DNA of 64,000 bases from a bacterium (GTDB taxonomy: Bacteria > Eisenbacteria > RBG-16-71-46 > CAIMUX01), in assembly GCA_030431975.1 (NCBI GenBank), contig JAUIHP010000001.1, positions 456,986 through 520,985 on the forward strand. Reading direction: 5' to 3'. The notes beneath the pieces are model-generated. The model did not search any database. It was not told the DNA's origin and was given only the letters and a program-made list of their open reading frames with translations. Positions 27,102 through 35,009 of this stretch are shown here, piece by piece (the stretch's first letter is position 1; every line of letters begins with the position of its first letter). The position numbers and the translations under genes were made by a program.

Positions 27102-27131
27102 TTGACAAAACGGGAAGCCGATCGGTATGAT
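27102..27131 (+). promoter_or_regulatory. Sigma-70-type promoter of rpsR
   Basis: A consensus TTGACA (27102-27107) and TATGAT (27126-27131) are separated by 18 bp and end 83 bases before the rpsR start. It is the best promoter match I noticed in the window. Confidence 0.7.
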
Positions 27132-27214
27132 CCGCGCTTCGATCATTCGCGATTCGGCGTGGCCCCGACACACTGGCCCCGTCCGTCCAAGTCCAAGAAA
27201 CGCGAGGAGTGTTC

Positions 27215-27457
27215 ATGGCCCGTAAGTTTCCGCCCCGTAAGAAGGTATGTCCTTTCATCAAGGACCCGGAACTCATTCAGAAGATCACCTACAAGAACCC
27301 CGACTTCCTGGGACGCTTCCTCTCGCCGTTCGGCCGGATCGTTCCGCGCCGGATCACCGGGGTCAGTGCCAAGCACCATCGGCACCTGGTTCGGGAGATC
27401 AAGCGGGCTCGCATGCTGGCTCTGCTTCCGTTCGCCGTTCGGGACGAGCGCCGCTAA
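27215..27457 (+). CDS. rpsR: 30S ribosomal protein S18
   Basis: Small-subunit ribosomal protein of 80 residues (MARKFPPRKKVCPF...). Conserved elements are the single Cys in KKVCPF, DFLGRFLSPFGRIVPRRITGVSAKHHRHL, and the basic C-terminal REIKRARMLALLPF. The ATG at 27215 has GAGGAG five bases upstream; the frame also opens at a GTG two codons earlier. Unlike the usual rpsF-ssb-rpsR-rplI cluster, it stands alone with its own promoter and terminator. Confidence 0.96.
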   Translation: MARKFPPRKKVCPFIKDPELIQKITYKNPDFLGRFLSPFGRIVPRRITGVSAKHHRHLVREIKRARMLALLPFAVRDERR

Positions 27458-27512
27458 GCGACTTTTGCCCTTACTCTTGAAGGGCTATCCGGGTCGCAGA
27501 ATCCACGCAGGG

Positions 27513-27533
27513 AAGCCGGCTTCGGCCGGCTTT
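27513..27533 (+). terminator. Hairpin terminator after rpsR
   Basis: AAGCCGGC and GCCGGCTT form a perfect 8-bp stem closed by a TTCG tetraloop, 55 bases after rpsR. Only three T residues follow, so termination strength is uncertain. Confidence 0.6.
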
Positions 27534-27655
27534 GGCGTATCTTCCAATCCCTCAGGCAACCGTTCGCGGACTCTCGGACACTCAGGGGTGTAGAGAGATC
27601 AGGTCGCAACTTGGTGGTCCCCCTTCCCCAAGCTTCGCGGCATTTGGAGCCATCG

Positions 27656-28096
27656 ATGAAAGATATGGAAGACAACGAGTTAACCCCGGAAGAGCGCTCC
27701 GCTCTGGAGAGCCTCCGCGATCAGCGCACCGTATTCCCCGGTCATGAGGACACGACCGTCGAGGCCCTGCACCGGGCCGGACACCTTCGTGGCGAGGGCT
27801 GGACGATGGGTTCACCGTCGCAGAGCTCGGGCGGAAGCTCCTGGTTGATGTGGGTGCGTGGGCTTGGTCTGGGTGGACTGGTCGGGTCGGCCTTCCTCCT
27901 TGGTGTCGTCTTCGAGAAGAACCGGGAAGGCACGGTCCAGAACGTCGTCGAACCGACAGGCAGTCCGGTCGAACCCCTTCCGGGCATCGAGGCCGTGGCC
28001 TACCACTTCGAGCTCAATGATCCGTTCGAAGAAAGCTTCAGTCCGGCGGATGCGCATCCCAAGGAGAGGATGACCCGGGAGCTTCGGCCTCGGTAG
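27656..28096 (+). CDS. Hypothetical single-span membrane protein
   Basis: Unrecognised protein of 146 residues. The start ATG at 27656 has GGAG six bases upstream; the longer frame from 27611 lacks support. The first 60 residues are charged and soluble (MKDMEDNELTPEERSALESL). One membrane span (about 75-95, VRGLGLGGLVGSAFLLGVVF) follows, then a C-terminal part with acidic patches (FELNDPFEESFSPADAH). This topology resembles anti-sigma-factor-like proteins, but no zinc-binding motif is visible. The znu operon begins 78 bp downstream on the same strand, so it could be transcribed into that operon. Confidence 0.6.
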   Translation: MKDMEDNELTPEERSALESLRDQRTVFPGHEDTTVEALHRAGHLRGEGWTMGSPSQSSGGSSWLMWVRGLGLGGLVGSAFLLGVVFEKNREGTVQNVVEPTGSPVEPLPGIEAVAYHFELNDPFEESFSPADAHPKERMTRELRPR

Positions 28097-28174
28097 ATTC
28101 GCGTCGGTAGGTGCGCCTCCGGTACCTATCCGCACTTTGTTGAACTACCCTTCTCCTTCCCATACGGTTGTAGG

Positions 28175-29050
28175 ATGTCTCGCTTCAGCCGCCTGCTCCG
28201 ACGTTCCGTTGTGCTGGGAGTCCTCTGCTGCCTCGGGCTCGCCTGCGCCGAATCGCAGCCGGACTCGGAACCGCGCGCAGCCCTGACCGTTCTCGTCACC
28301 GTCGCCCCGCAGGCCGAACTCGTCGAACGAATTGCCGGCGATCTGGTCAAGACGGTCATCCTCGTTCCGCCCGGAGCGGACCCTCACACGTACGAACCTA
28401 GCGTGAGCCAACTGCGCGCGGTTTCCGAAGCGGGCGCCTACTTTCTGATTGGACACCCTTACCTCGAGTTCGAACGTTTCTGGCTGAGGCGCCTGCAGTC
28501 GGACCGCACGGACCTACGGCTCATCGTGGGTGCGAAGGGACTCGACGTCTCCGGTCCGGATCCTCACATGTGGCTGTCGCCGACCGCTCTCAAAGTGCTG
28601 ACCCGAAACCTCACGGAAGGACTGATCGCCTGGGCTCCGCAGCACCAGAAGGAGTTCGAGAAGGGGCGCGATGATCTCATGGCCCGGATCGATGAACTGG
28701 ACGCGCAGCTGCAGTCGGTCCTGGGACGACATGCCGGCCGTTCGTTTCTCGTCTTTCACGGAGCTTGGGGATGGTTCGCCGAAGAGTACGACTTGAACCA
28801 GATTGCGATCGAACAGGGACACCACCATCCGGGCCCTGGACAGGTGGCCAAGCTCATGGAACGCGCGCGTCTCGAGAACATCAACGTCATTTTCGTCGAG
28901 CCAAGGGAGGACGTGGCGTCGGCTCGTGAAATGGCCAGGGAATTCGGAGCTTCGGTGGTGCGGCTGGACCCACTGGCTCCCGATCTGTTGCAGAACCTGC
29001 GCCGCGCGGGTGATCAGATCGACGCCGCGATGACGGAAACCCGAAAATGA
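28175..29050 (+). CDS. znuA: Zinc (or manganese) ABC transporter substrate-binding lipoprotein
   Basis: Cluster A-I metal-binding protein of 291 residues. A lipobox (LGLAC, Cys24) suggests anchoring to a membrane facing the periplasm. Metal ligands can be read as His71 (GADPHTYEP), His130 (GPDPHMWLS), His194 (VFHGAWGWFAEEY) and a C-terminal acidic residue. The His-rich loop typical of ZnuA is reduced to EQGHHHPGPGQ. It leads the operon znuA-znuC-znuB, and its stop overlaps znuC (ATGA). Zinc rather than manganese is inferred from the His-rich partners downstream; this is not proven. Confidence 0.88.
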   Translation: MSRFSRLLRRSVVLGVLCCLGLACAESQPDSEPRAALTVLVTVAPQAELVERIAGDLVKTVILVPPGADPHTYEPSVSQLRAVSEAGAYFLIGHPYLEFERFWLRRLQSDRTDLRLIVGAKGLDVSGPDPHMWLSPTALKVLTRNLTEGLIAWAPQHQKEFEKGRDDLMARIDELDAQLQSVLGRHAGRSFLVFHGAWGWFAEEYDLNQIAIEQGHHHPGPGQVAKLMERARLENINVIFVEPREDVASAREMAREFGASVVRLDPLAPDLLQNLRRAGDQIDAAMTETRK

Positions 29051-29802
29051 ACGCGCCGGCTCCCGATACTCCCGCGATCGAACTCCGCAACGTCACGGTG
29101 CGTTTCGGAAGTGAAGTCGCGCTCGAGAACGTGAGCCTTCAGGTGCCGGACGGAGACTTCCTTGGGATTCTCGGTCCCAACGGCGCCGGCAAGTCCGTCC
29201 TTCTGGGCACCATGCTCGGACAGATTCGTCCGCAAACCGGAAAGGTTCTGGTGCGCGGAGAGCCGGTCGAAAAAGCGCACGGGCGAATCACCTACGTTCC
29301 GCAGTTTGCCAACTTCGATGCTTCTTTCCCGGTTCGCGTCCGGGACGTCGTCCTGATGGGAAGACTGGCCCAGGGCCGGTGGTTTCGCCGCTACTCCGAC
29401 GAAGATCACCGCCAGGCGGACGAGGCGATCGAACGTCTCGACCTCACCTCGTTGCGAGACCGTCAGGTGGGACATCTTTCCGGCGGAGAGCTGCAGCGCG
29501 TACTCATCGCACGTGCGCTCACGGTGGGGGCACGTATCCTTCTGCTCGATGAACCTTCGGCCAGTTTGGATGCCCGCGTCGAGGGACGGCTCTTCGACCT
29601 CTTGAAGGAGCTGTCGCAAACCCACACCCTCGTCCTGGTCTCACACGACATCGGAGTCATGAGCCAGTACGTGACCAGCCTCGCCTGCATCAATCGGCGA
29701 CTCGTCCAACACGGATCGCCCCACGTCGACGCCGAGATCCTTCGCCAAACCTACGGGCACCCGGTCGAAATCGTCTCGCACCATCATGAGGACCTTCCGT
29801 AA
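29047..29802 (+). CDS. znuC: Zinc ABC transporter ATP-binding protein
   Basis: ATPase of the metal importer, 251 residues. Walker A GPNGAGKS is at 43-50, the signature LSGGELQRVLIARAL near 140-153, Walker B LLLDEPSASLD, and the H-loop VSHDIG. The Q-loop segment YVPQFANFDASFPV and the C-terminal CINRRLVQHG are typical of the ZnuC/MntB group. It overlaps both neighbours (ATGA with znuA, TAATG with znuB), so the three are translationally coupled. Confidence 0.92.
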   Translation: MNAPAPDTPAIELRNVTVRFGSEVALENVSLQVPDGDFLGILGPNGAGKSVLLGTMLGQIRPQTGKVLVRGEPVEKAHGRITYVPQFANFDASFPVRVRDVVLMGRLAQGRWFRRYSDEDHRQADEAIERLDLTSLRDRQVGHLSGGELQRVLIARALTVGARILLLDEPSASLDARVEGRLFDLLKELSQTHTLVLVSHDIGVMSQYVTSLACINRRLVQHGSPHVDAEILRQTYGHPVEIVSHHHEDLP

Positions 29803-30653
29803 TGGAATGGCTGGCAGAAGCCTGGTCCTATCCCTTTTTCCGAAGGGCCCTCCTGGCCGGAGTCCTGGCAAGCATCGCCTGCGGCATCGTCGGAAGTTTC
29901 GTCGTGGTCAAACGCATCACTTCGATTTCCGGAGGCCTGTCGCACGCCGCTTTCGGAGGAATCGGGTTGGGGTTCGTACTGGGTTTTTCGCCCGTACTGG
30001 GTGCGGTCGGCTTCGCCCTGATCTGTGGAGCTATCCTCGGCACGGTCTACCACCGCAAGCCGGAGGCACTGGACTCGACGATCTCCACCCTTTGGGCGGG
30101 CGGGATGGCGGCCGGACTGGTCCTCATCGCGCTGGCTCCCGGCCCGGCACCGGACCTGATGTCGTATCTCTTCGGCTCGATCCTCTTCGTGACGCCGGAC
30201 TACCTGTGGATCACGGTTGGACTCGACGCCGTCATCGGGTTGAGTGTGTTTCTCATTTTCAAGGAACTGCAGGCAACCGTGTTCGACGAGTCCTTTGCGA
30301 AGTCGTTGGGACTGCCGACCAAACTGCTGTTTCACGTGCTGCTGGCACTGACCGCCGTTGCGATCGTTCTGCTCATTCGGATCGTCGGGATTCTGCTCGT
30401 CATTGCGCTCCTGACCATTCCCGCGACCGTGGCCCGTCAGTGGTCGAACGATCTGCCGAGAATGATCGGCGCGGCCATCCTCATCGGGGCGGCGTGTACG
30501 ACGTTCGGTCTGTTGGTTTCATTCGGGTTCTCGGCGACGGCCGGGATCGATGTACCGACGGGACCGCTCGTCATTTTGGGAGCGATTCTGACCTACGGGG
30601 TTTCAACCCTGTTGCGGATGGTGTTGGCGAACAATCTGGAGTCGACATCTTGA
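29802..30653 (+). CDS. znuB: Zinc ABC transporter permease
   Basis: ABC-3 family inner-membrane permease, 283 residues and about eight spans. Typical features are the N-terminal FFRRALLAGVLASIACGIVGSFVVVKR, SGGLSHAAFGGIGLG, and the late segment RIVGILLVIALLTIPATVARQ. It completes the ZnuABC importer. The next gene, a permease-SPFH fusion, begins only 25 bp downstream on the same strand. Confidence 0.92.
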   Translation: MEWLAEAWSYPFFRRALLAGVLASIACGIVGSFVVVKRITSISGGLSHAAFGGIGLGFVLGFSPVLGAVGFALICGAILGTVYHRKPEALDSTISTLWAGGMAAGLVLIALAPGPAPDLMSYLFGSILFVTPDYLWITVGLDAVIGLSVFLIFKELQATVFDESFAKSLGLPTKLLFHVLLALTAVAIVLLIRIVGILLVIALLTIPATVARQWSNDLPRMIGAAILIGAACTTFGLLVSFGFSATAGIDVPTGPLVILGAILTYGVSTLLRMVLANNLESTS

Positions 30654-30678
30654 TGGTTGGTTACCGAGGAGGCCGTCG

Positions 30679-33072
30679 TTGAGTTGGGTTCTCGACATAC
30701 TCCAGGAGTCGTGGCGGCTCTACTACCTGGCCGCGCCCTTCATCCTTTTCGGTGTCTTCATGGCCGGCGTACTGCAGGTGCTTCTTTCGTCGCGACACGT
30801 CTCGCAGTGGATGGGACGACCCGGCATGTCGGCAGTCTGCCGCTCGGCTTTCCTCGGAATCCCACTGCCTCTTTGCAGCTGCGGCGTCTTTCCGGTCTCC
30901 ATCTCTTTGCGCCGAAAGGGTGCGACGGCTCCTTCGACGATGTCGTTCCTGGTTACGACACCGGAAACGAGCATCGATGCCATCGCGTTGACCTATGCCC
31001 TGCTCGGCCCGGTCATGGCCATCTTCCGTCCTCTGGCTGCGTTCTTTACGGGAGGACTGGCCGGAGCTTTGGCGATCGCGTTTCCTCCCGGTGAGCCGGA
31101 GAAGCCGTTACCTGAGAGCGTGGAATGTGGAGCGTGCTCGACACGTAAGTCCGGGTCCGGAGCGGAGTCCGAATCTGATTCGGACTGGGAATCCGACGAG
31201 GACTACGACTCGGATTCGGACTGGGAATCCGACGACGGACTCGGGCCTGAATCGTCAGATGATCATGGGCATCACGGGGATCACGGGCATCACGGCAGCC
31301 ATCACGGGCATTCCCACTCGCACGACTTGGACGATTCCGAGTATGTCGGGATGCGTGCCTTCGGCCGCGCTATCCTCGGTAGCTTCCGCAAGCCCGGCTC
31401 GGAAGGCGCGCCGGAGATCGGCCTCGGAGAGATCTTCTCCAGAATCGGGCGCCAGGCCTTCATCCACTCCATGGACGACATCGTCTTCTGGCTGACCATC
31501 GGACTCGTCCTGGCCGGTGTCATCGAAGTCTTCGTGCCCGAGGACCTGATCGGTCGCGGCCTGGGCTCCGGGATCTGGCCGATGATCCTCATCGTCCTCA
31601 TCGCCGTTCCGATGTACACCTGCGCGTCGTCGAGCACACCGATCGCGGCTGCCCTCGTCGCCAAGGGACTGAGCCCGGGCGCGGCGCTCGTCTTTCTGCT
31701 TGCGGGCCCGGCCGCCAGCACGGCGAGCATGCTGCTCATCAATCGCCACTTCGGCGGACGTTTCCTTCGCATCTATCTGACGGCCGTGGTCGTCGGAAGC
31801 ATTCTCAGCGGACTGGCTCTGGACGCTTTGATCAACCGTTTCGGTTTCTCCGTCGACCCGCGGTTTTCCAGCGAAGTCGAAGGACTGGCTGCCTTCCTGC
31901 AACTGGCCTGCGCCGTCTTCCTGACGGGACTCATCATCTGGCGACTTTGGGCCGGGGGCTTCCGCGCGGGCATTGCCGAGTTCAAAGAAAACTTCGAGGC
32001 TTTGGGTGAGATCCTGGCCAACACCGGCATCGGCGGATTCGGATCTTCGGGACCGAGGCGCTTCCGCCTTGGCAGCACGACGTGGATCGTGCTGATCGCC
32101 GTGGTCGTCCTCGGCTATCTGGCTTCCGGCTTCACGACGGTTCCACCCAGCTCGGCCGGTTACCGCAAGGTCTTTGGACAGGTCACGTCGCGCGACCTCG
32201 ACCCGGGGCTGCACTGGGCGCCGCCGACTCCGTTTGGCGACATCGAAGTCTGGCGCGTCCACTACCCGCGCAAGTCCGACATTGGTTTTGCCACCAGCTT
32301 GGAAGCGATCGCCCGTCGTAAGCAGCTGCGAGGACAGGCGCCGCCCAACGAGTGGCACAGTCCGGTCACCGCAATGAACGCCGACCCGCGGGTCACAAGC
32401 TACATGACGGGAGACCAGAACCTGGTCGAACTGAGCTTTACCGTTCACTACTTCCTGTCGGACGCCTACGCATTCCTCTACGACACGGCCAAGGATCGCG
32501 ACCTCGTCGGGCTTTATGCCGAGTCTACGGCCCGTGAGTTGGTCGGCAGCCGCACCCTCGACCGCCTATTGACCGCGGAGCGAAGCGACCTCGAACAGGA
32601 AGTTCAGGCGCTGCTCCAGTCCCGCCTCGACGAAGTGGAACTCGGTGTTCGCATCAACGGAATTCACGTAGTCGACATTCACCCGCCGCAGGGTGCGGTC
32701 ACGGCCTTCCGCGACGTCTCCAGCGCCCGGGAAGATGAGCAGACTCGGATTCATCAGGCGCTCGAGACGGCTGCGGAAGAGGTCCCCCTCGCGCGGGGCG
32801 CCGCCGCACTCGACGTGGCGCGGGAGCAGGCGGAAGCCTCCGGACGCATTGCGGACGCGACGGGACAGGCGCAGGGATACGTTCTTCGTTCCCGGGCCTT
32901 CCGCCGAGCTCCGAGCGTTCTCAAGCACCTTCTTTGGCTGGAAACCGCCGAGCGCGTTCTCGCCAACCGACGCATCTTCATCGTTCCGCCGGGAACCGGA
33001 TCCGGCAACGTCACGCTTTGGGAACTCGACCCACCCCTACCTTCGACTCTGACCGAAGAGGGAGGCTTCTGA
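30679..33072 (+). CDS. Fusion of an SO_0444-type Cu/Zn permease with an SPFH (HflK/prohibitin-like) domain
   Basis: Membrane protein of 797 residues combining two families. Residues 1 to about 430 form a permease of the UPF0718/SO_0444 type, with paired motifs PLPLCSCGVFPVS (about 63-75) and PMYTCASSSTP (about 310-320). Between the permease halves lies a loop: first acidic (ESDSDWESDEDYDSDSD), then His-rich (about 194-215, 11 His in some 21 residues). Near 466-485 a further span (WIVLIAVVVLGYLASGF) begins an HflK-like SPFH module (GYRKVFGQV, DPGLHWAPPTPFGDIEVWRV, LVELSFTVHYFLSDA, and a late coiled region). Translation starts at TTG 30679 with GAGGAGG upstream. It directly follows znuB and precedes hflC by 3 bp. 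The SPFH part probably assembles with the downstream HflC/HflK, placing the permease in a membrane ring. Export of zinc or copper is inferred from the family and the His-rich loop. Confidence 0.85.
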   Translation: MSWVLDILQESWRLYYLAAPFILFGVFMAGVLQVLLSSRHVSQWMGRPGMSAVCRSAFLGIPLPLCSCGVFPVSISLRRKGATAPSTMSFLVTTPETSIDAIALTYALLGPVMAIFRPLAAFFTGGLAGALAIAFPPGEPEKPLPESVECGACSTRKSGSGAESESDSDWESDEDYDSDSDWESDDGLGPESSDDHGHHGDHGHHGSHHGHSHSHDLDDSEYVGMRAFGRAILGSFRKPGSEGAPEIGLGEIFSRIGRQAFIHSMDDIVFWLTIGLVLAGVIEVFVPEDLIGRGLGSGIWPMILIVLIAVPMYTCASSSTPIAAALVAKGLSPGAALVFLLAGPAASTASMLLINRHFGGRFLRIYLTAVVVGSILSGLALDALINRFGFSVDPRFSSEVEGLAAFLQLACAVFLTGLIIWRLWAGGFRAGIAEFKENFEALGEILANTGIGGFGSSGPRRFRLGSTTWIVLIAVVVLGYLASGFTTVPPSSAGYRKVFGQVTSRDLDPGLHWAPPTPFGDIEVWRVHYPRKSDIGFATSLEAIARRKQLRGQAPPNEWHSPVTAMNADPRVTSYMTGDQNLVELSFTVHYFLSDAYAFLYDTAKDRDLVGLYAESTARELVGSRTLDRLLTAERSDLEQEVQALLQSRLDEVELGVRINGIHVVDIHPPQGAVTAFRDVSSAREDEQTRIHQALETAAEEVPLARGAAALDVAREQAEASGRIADATGQAQGYVLRSRAFRRAPSVLKHLLWLETAERVLANRRIFIVPPGTGSGNVTLWELDPPLPSTLTEEGGF

Positions 33073-33075
33073 TCC

Positions 33076-33954
33076 ATGCTTCGACGCATCCTCATGATTG
33101 CGGTCGTCCTGCTCGTCCTGACCTGGCTGCGGTCGGCATTCTTCACCATCGACGCCGGGGAGGTCGGCCTGGTCACCCGGTTCGGGCGCGCTTTGGACGG
33201 CACGAATGAACCGGGCGCCCACTTCAAGCTGCCGTGGCCCATCGATCGGGTCGAGCGACTGGACGGAAGGCTTCTCGTTTTCGACAACGAGCCGACGGAG
33301 ATGCTGACCGAGGACAAGAAGAACGTGTTGGTCGACAGTTTCATCTGCTGGCGCATCGCCGATCCGCTCCGCTTCACGCAGACTGTGCAGTCGCGGGCCG
33401 AAGCCGAAGCGCGACTGCTCGACCTTTCCTCGTCCGAACTGGGTGCCGCCGTCGGCGCGGAGCCGATGGATTCGTTTCTGTCGCCGGACGGACAGGAAGT
33501 CGCGTTCACCCGAGTCTCGAAGACGGTTGCGGGAACGATCGACGCGATCACCCGCGAGAGTTTTGGGATCGAAGTCGTCGACTTTCGAATCAACGGCTTC
33601 AACCTGCCGAATCAGAACCGAAGCAGTGTCATCGAACGTATGCGTGCCGAACGTTCCCGTCAGGCCACGCGCTACCGCAGTCGCGGTGAAGAGAAAGCGT
33701 TGGTTATCGAGGCCGAGGCCGCTGCGGAGCGGGAACGCATTCTCGCCTTCGCCCGCGCATCCGCCGAGTCGACCTTGGGCGCAGGTGAAGCCGAAGCACT
33801 CCGCATCCTCGGAGACGCCTACCGACAGGACCCCGAGTTCTATCAGTTCATCCGTACGCTCGAGAGCTACGAAACGATTCTCGGAGAGAAGACGACGATC
33901 TTCCTCGAGTCCGACTCACGGCTGCTTCAACTGCTTCAGGGTCTTCCCCGATGA
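33076..33954 (+). CDS. hflC: HflC-like SPFH protein
   Basis: Periplasm-facing SPFH protein of 292 residues. It has one N-terminal span (ILMIAVVLLVLTWLRSAFF), then the band-7 domain (IDAGEVGLVTRFGRAL, LPWPIDRVERLDGRLLVFD). The HflC-type C-terminal segment follows: RMRAERSRQATRYRSRGEE, GEAEALRILGDAY, FYQFIRTLESYE. In E. coli HflC pairs with HflK and regulates the FtsH protease. Here the gene is sandwiched between the permease-SPFH fusion and an HflK-like gene and overlaps the latter (ATGA). No ftsH is in the window. Confidence 0.88.
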   Translation: MLRRILMIAVVLLVLTWLRSAFFTIDAGEVGLVTRFGRALDGTNEPGAHFKLPWPIDRVERLDGRLLVFDNEPTEMLTEDKKNVLVDSFICWRIADPLRFTQTVQSRAEAEARLLDLSSSELGAAVGAEPMDSFLSPDGQEVAFTRVSKTVAGTIDAITRESFGIEVVDFRINGFNLPNQNRSSVIERMRAERSRQATRYRSRGEEKALVIEAEAAAERERILAFARASAESTLGAGEAEALRILGDAYRQDPEFYQFIRTLESYETILGEKTTIFLESDSRLLQLLQGLPR

Positions 33955-34979
33955 AAGACGAGCGGGAGAGGACAGGCGCCGCATCAGGAGGTGCAGGGTC
34001 CGGAGGTGCGGGGTCCGGAGGTGTGGGTTCCGGGGGGACGACGCCTCCGAGCGAACGAATCCTCAGGGGTCTCGCGGACTTTCTCACACGACGTTGGCGT
34101 GTAGCGCTCATCCTGGCTGCGGGCGCGTATGTCGTCCTTTGGATTCTGGGTGGCGTCTACACCATCGACAACGGGAGCACTGCTGTTCTCCGACGTTTTG
34201 GCGCGGTCACCAATGCGGGCGTGGAACCGGGGATTCATCTACGGCTACCCGATGGCATCGAGAGCGTCACCCCCTTCCCAAGCGGAGAGGTCTTCCGTCG
34301 CGAAGTGCAGGGCCCGAACGAAACGCGACTCGACATCATCACGGGTGACGAGAACATTGTCGCTACCGGCTTGGTTGCGCAGTACAAAGTCACGGACGTG
34401 GCGGCGTTCCTCTACGGAGCCGAGGCTGCGGAGGAACTCGTTCCCTACACGATTCGTACCGCTCTTCTCGAAACGGCCGGGTCAATGCGAGTCGACGATC
34501 TTCTGACCACCGGCAAAGCGCGCATCCAAAACGAGGTTCGTGCAGCTGCGCAGGAACTGCTGCGCGAGTACGGGACGGGCATCTCGTTGCTGGCCGTGAC
34601 CATTCAATCCATCGAGCCTCCGACCGAAGCCGCGGCTGCGTTTCGCGGCGTGCAGGATGCGCGGAATGATTCGGTACGAACCATCACGGACAGCCGGATG
34701 TTGGCCGACCACCTGTTGAGTTTGACTCGAGCCGAAGCGGCGCAGCTGGTGGAAGAAGCACAGGCGGAGGCGGAGTCACGCGTCGCCGAAGCGCGGGGTG
34801 CCGCGGAACGCTTCCTCGCTTTGCTGGAACGTCACCGGGCGTCACCGATCCAGACCGAGCAGGAGTTGCTGCGGGGGAATCTGAGCAAGCTGCTTCCGAA
34901 GACCGAGACCATCATTCTGGCGCCGGGCGATCGTGGGCGGCAGATTGACGTCCACCTTCGAGGAAGGTCGAGCCGGTAG
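33951..34979 (+). CDS. hflK: HflK-like SPFH protein
   Basis: SPFH protein of 342 residues and partner of HflC. A Gly/Ser-rich cytoplasmic leader made of near-identical GGAGS units (about 12-29) is followed by one span (WRVALILAAGAYVVLWILGGVY). Then comes the band-7 domain with VEPGIHLRLPDGIESV, LVAQYKVTDVAAFLYGA, and the HflK segment SLLAVTIQSIEPPTEAAAAFRGVQDAR. A coiled tail (EAAQLVEEAQAEAESRVAEARG) follows. It ends the zinc/SPFH operon. The fusion protein also resembles HflK, so the operon encodes two HflK-type chains and one HflC-type chain. Confidence 0.85.
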   Translation: MKDERERTGAASGGAGSGGAGSGGVGSGGTTPPSERILRGLADFLTRRWRVALILAAGAYVVLWILGGVYTIDNGSTAVLRRFGAVTNAGVEPGIHLRLPDGIESVTPFPSGEVFRREVQGPNETRLDIITGDENIVATGLVAQYKVTDVAAFLYGAEAAEELVPYTIRTALLETAGSMRVDDLLTTGKARIQNEVRAAAQELLREYGTGISLLAVTIQSIEPPTEAAAAFRGVQDARNDSVRTITDSRMLADHLLSLTRAEAAQLVEEAQAEAESRVAEARGAAERFLALLERHRASPIQTEQELLRGNLSKLLPKTETIILAPGDRGRQIDVHLRGRSSR

Positions 34980-35009
34980 GGGCCCGACCACAGCGTTTGG
35001 CCGGCGGAC

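Noticed and set aside
31255..32448. 397-residue minus-strand open frame over the permease-SPFH fusion
   Set aside because: Antisense shadow; the plus-strand protein has strong motifs along the whole region.
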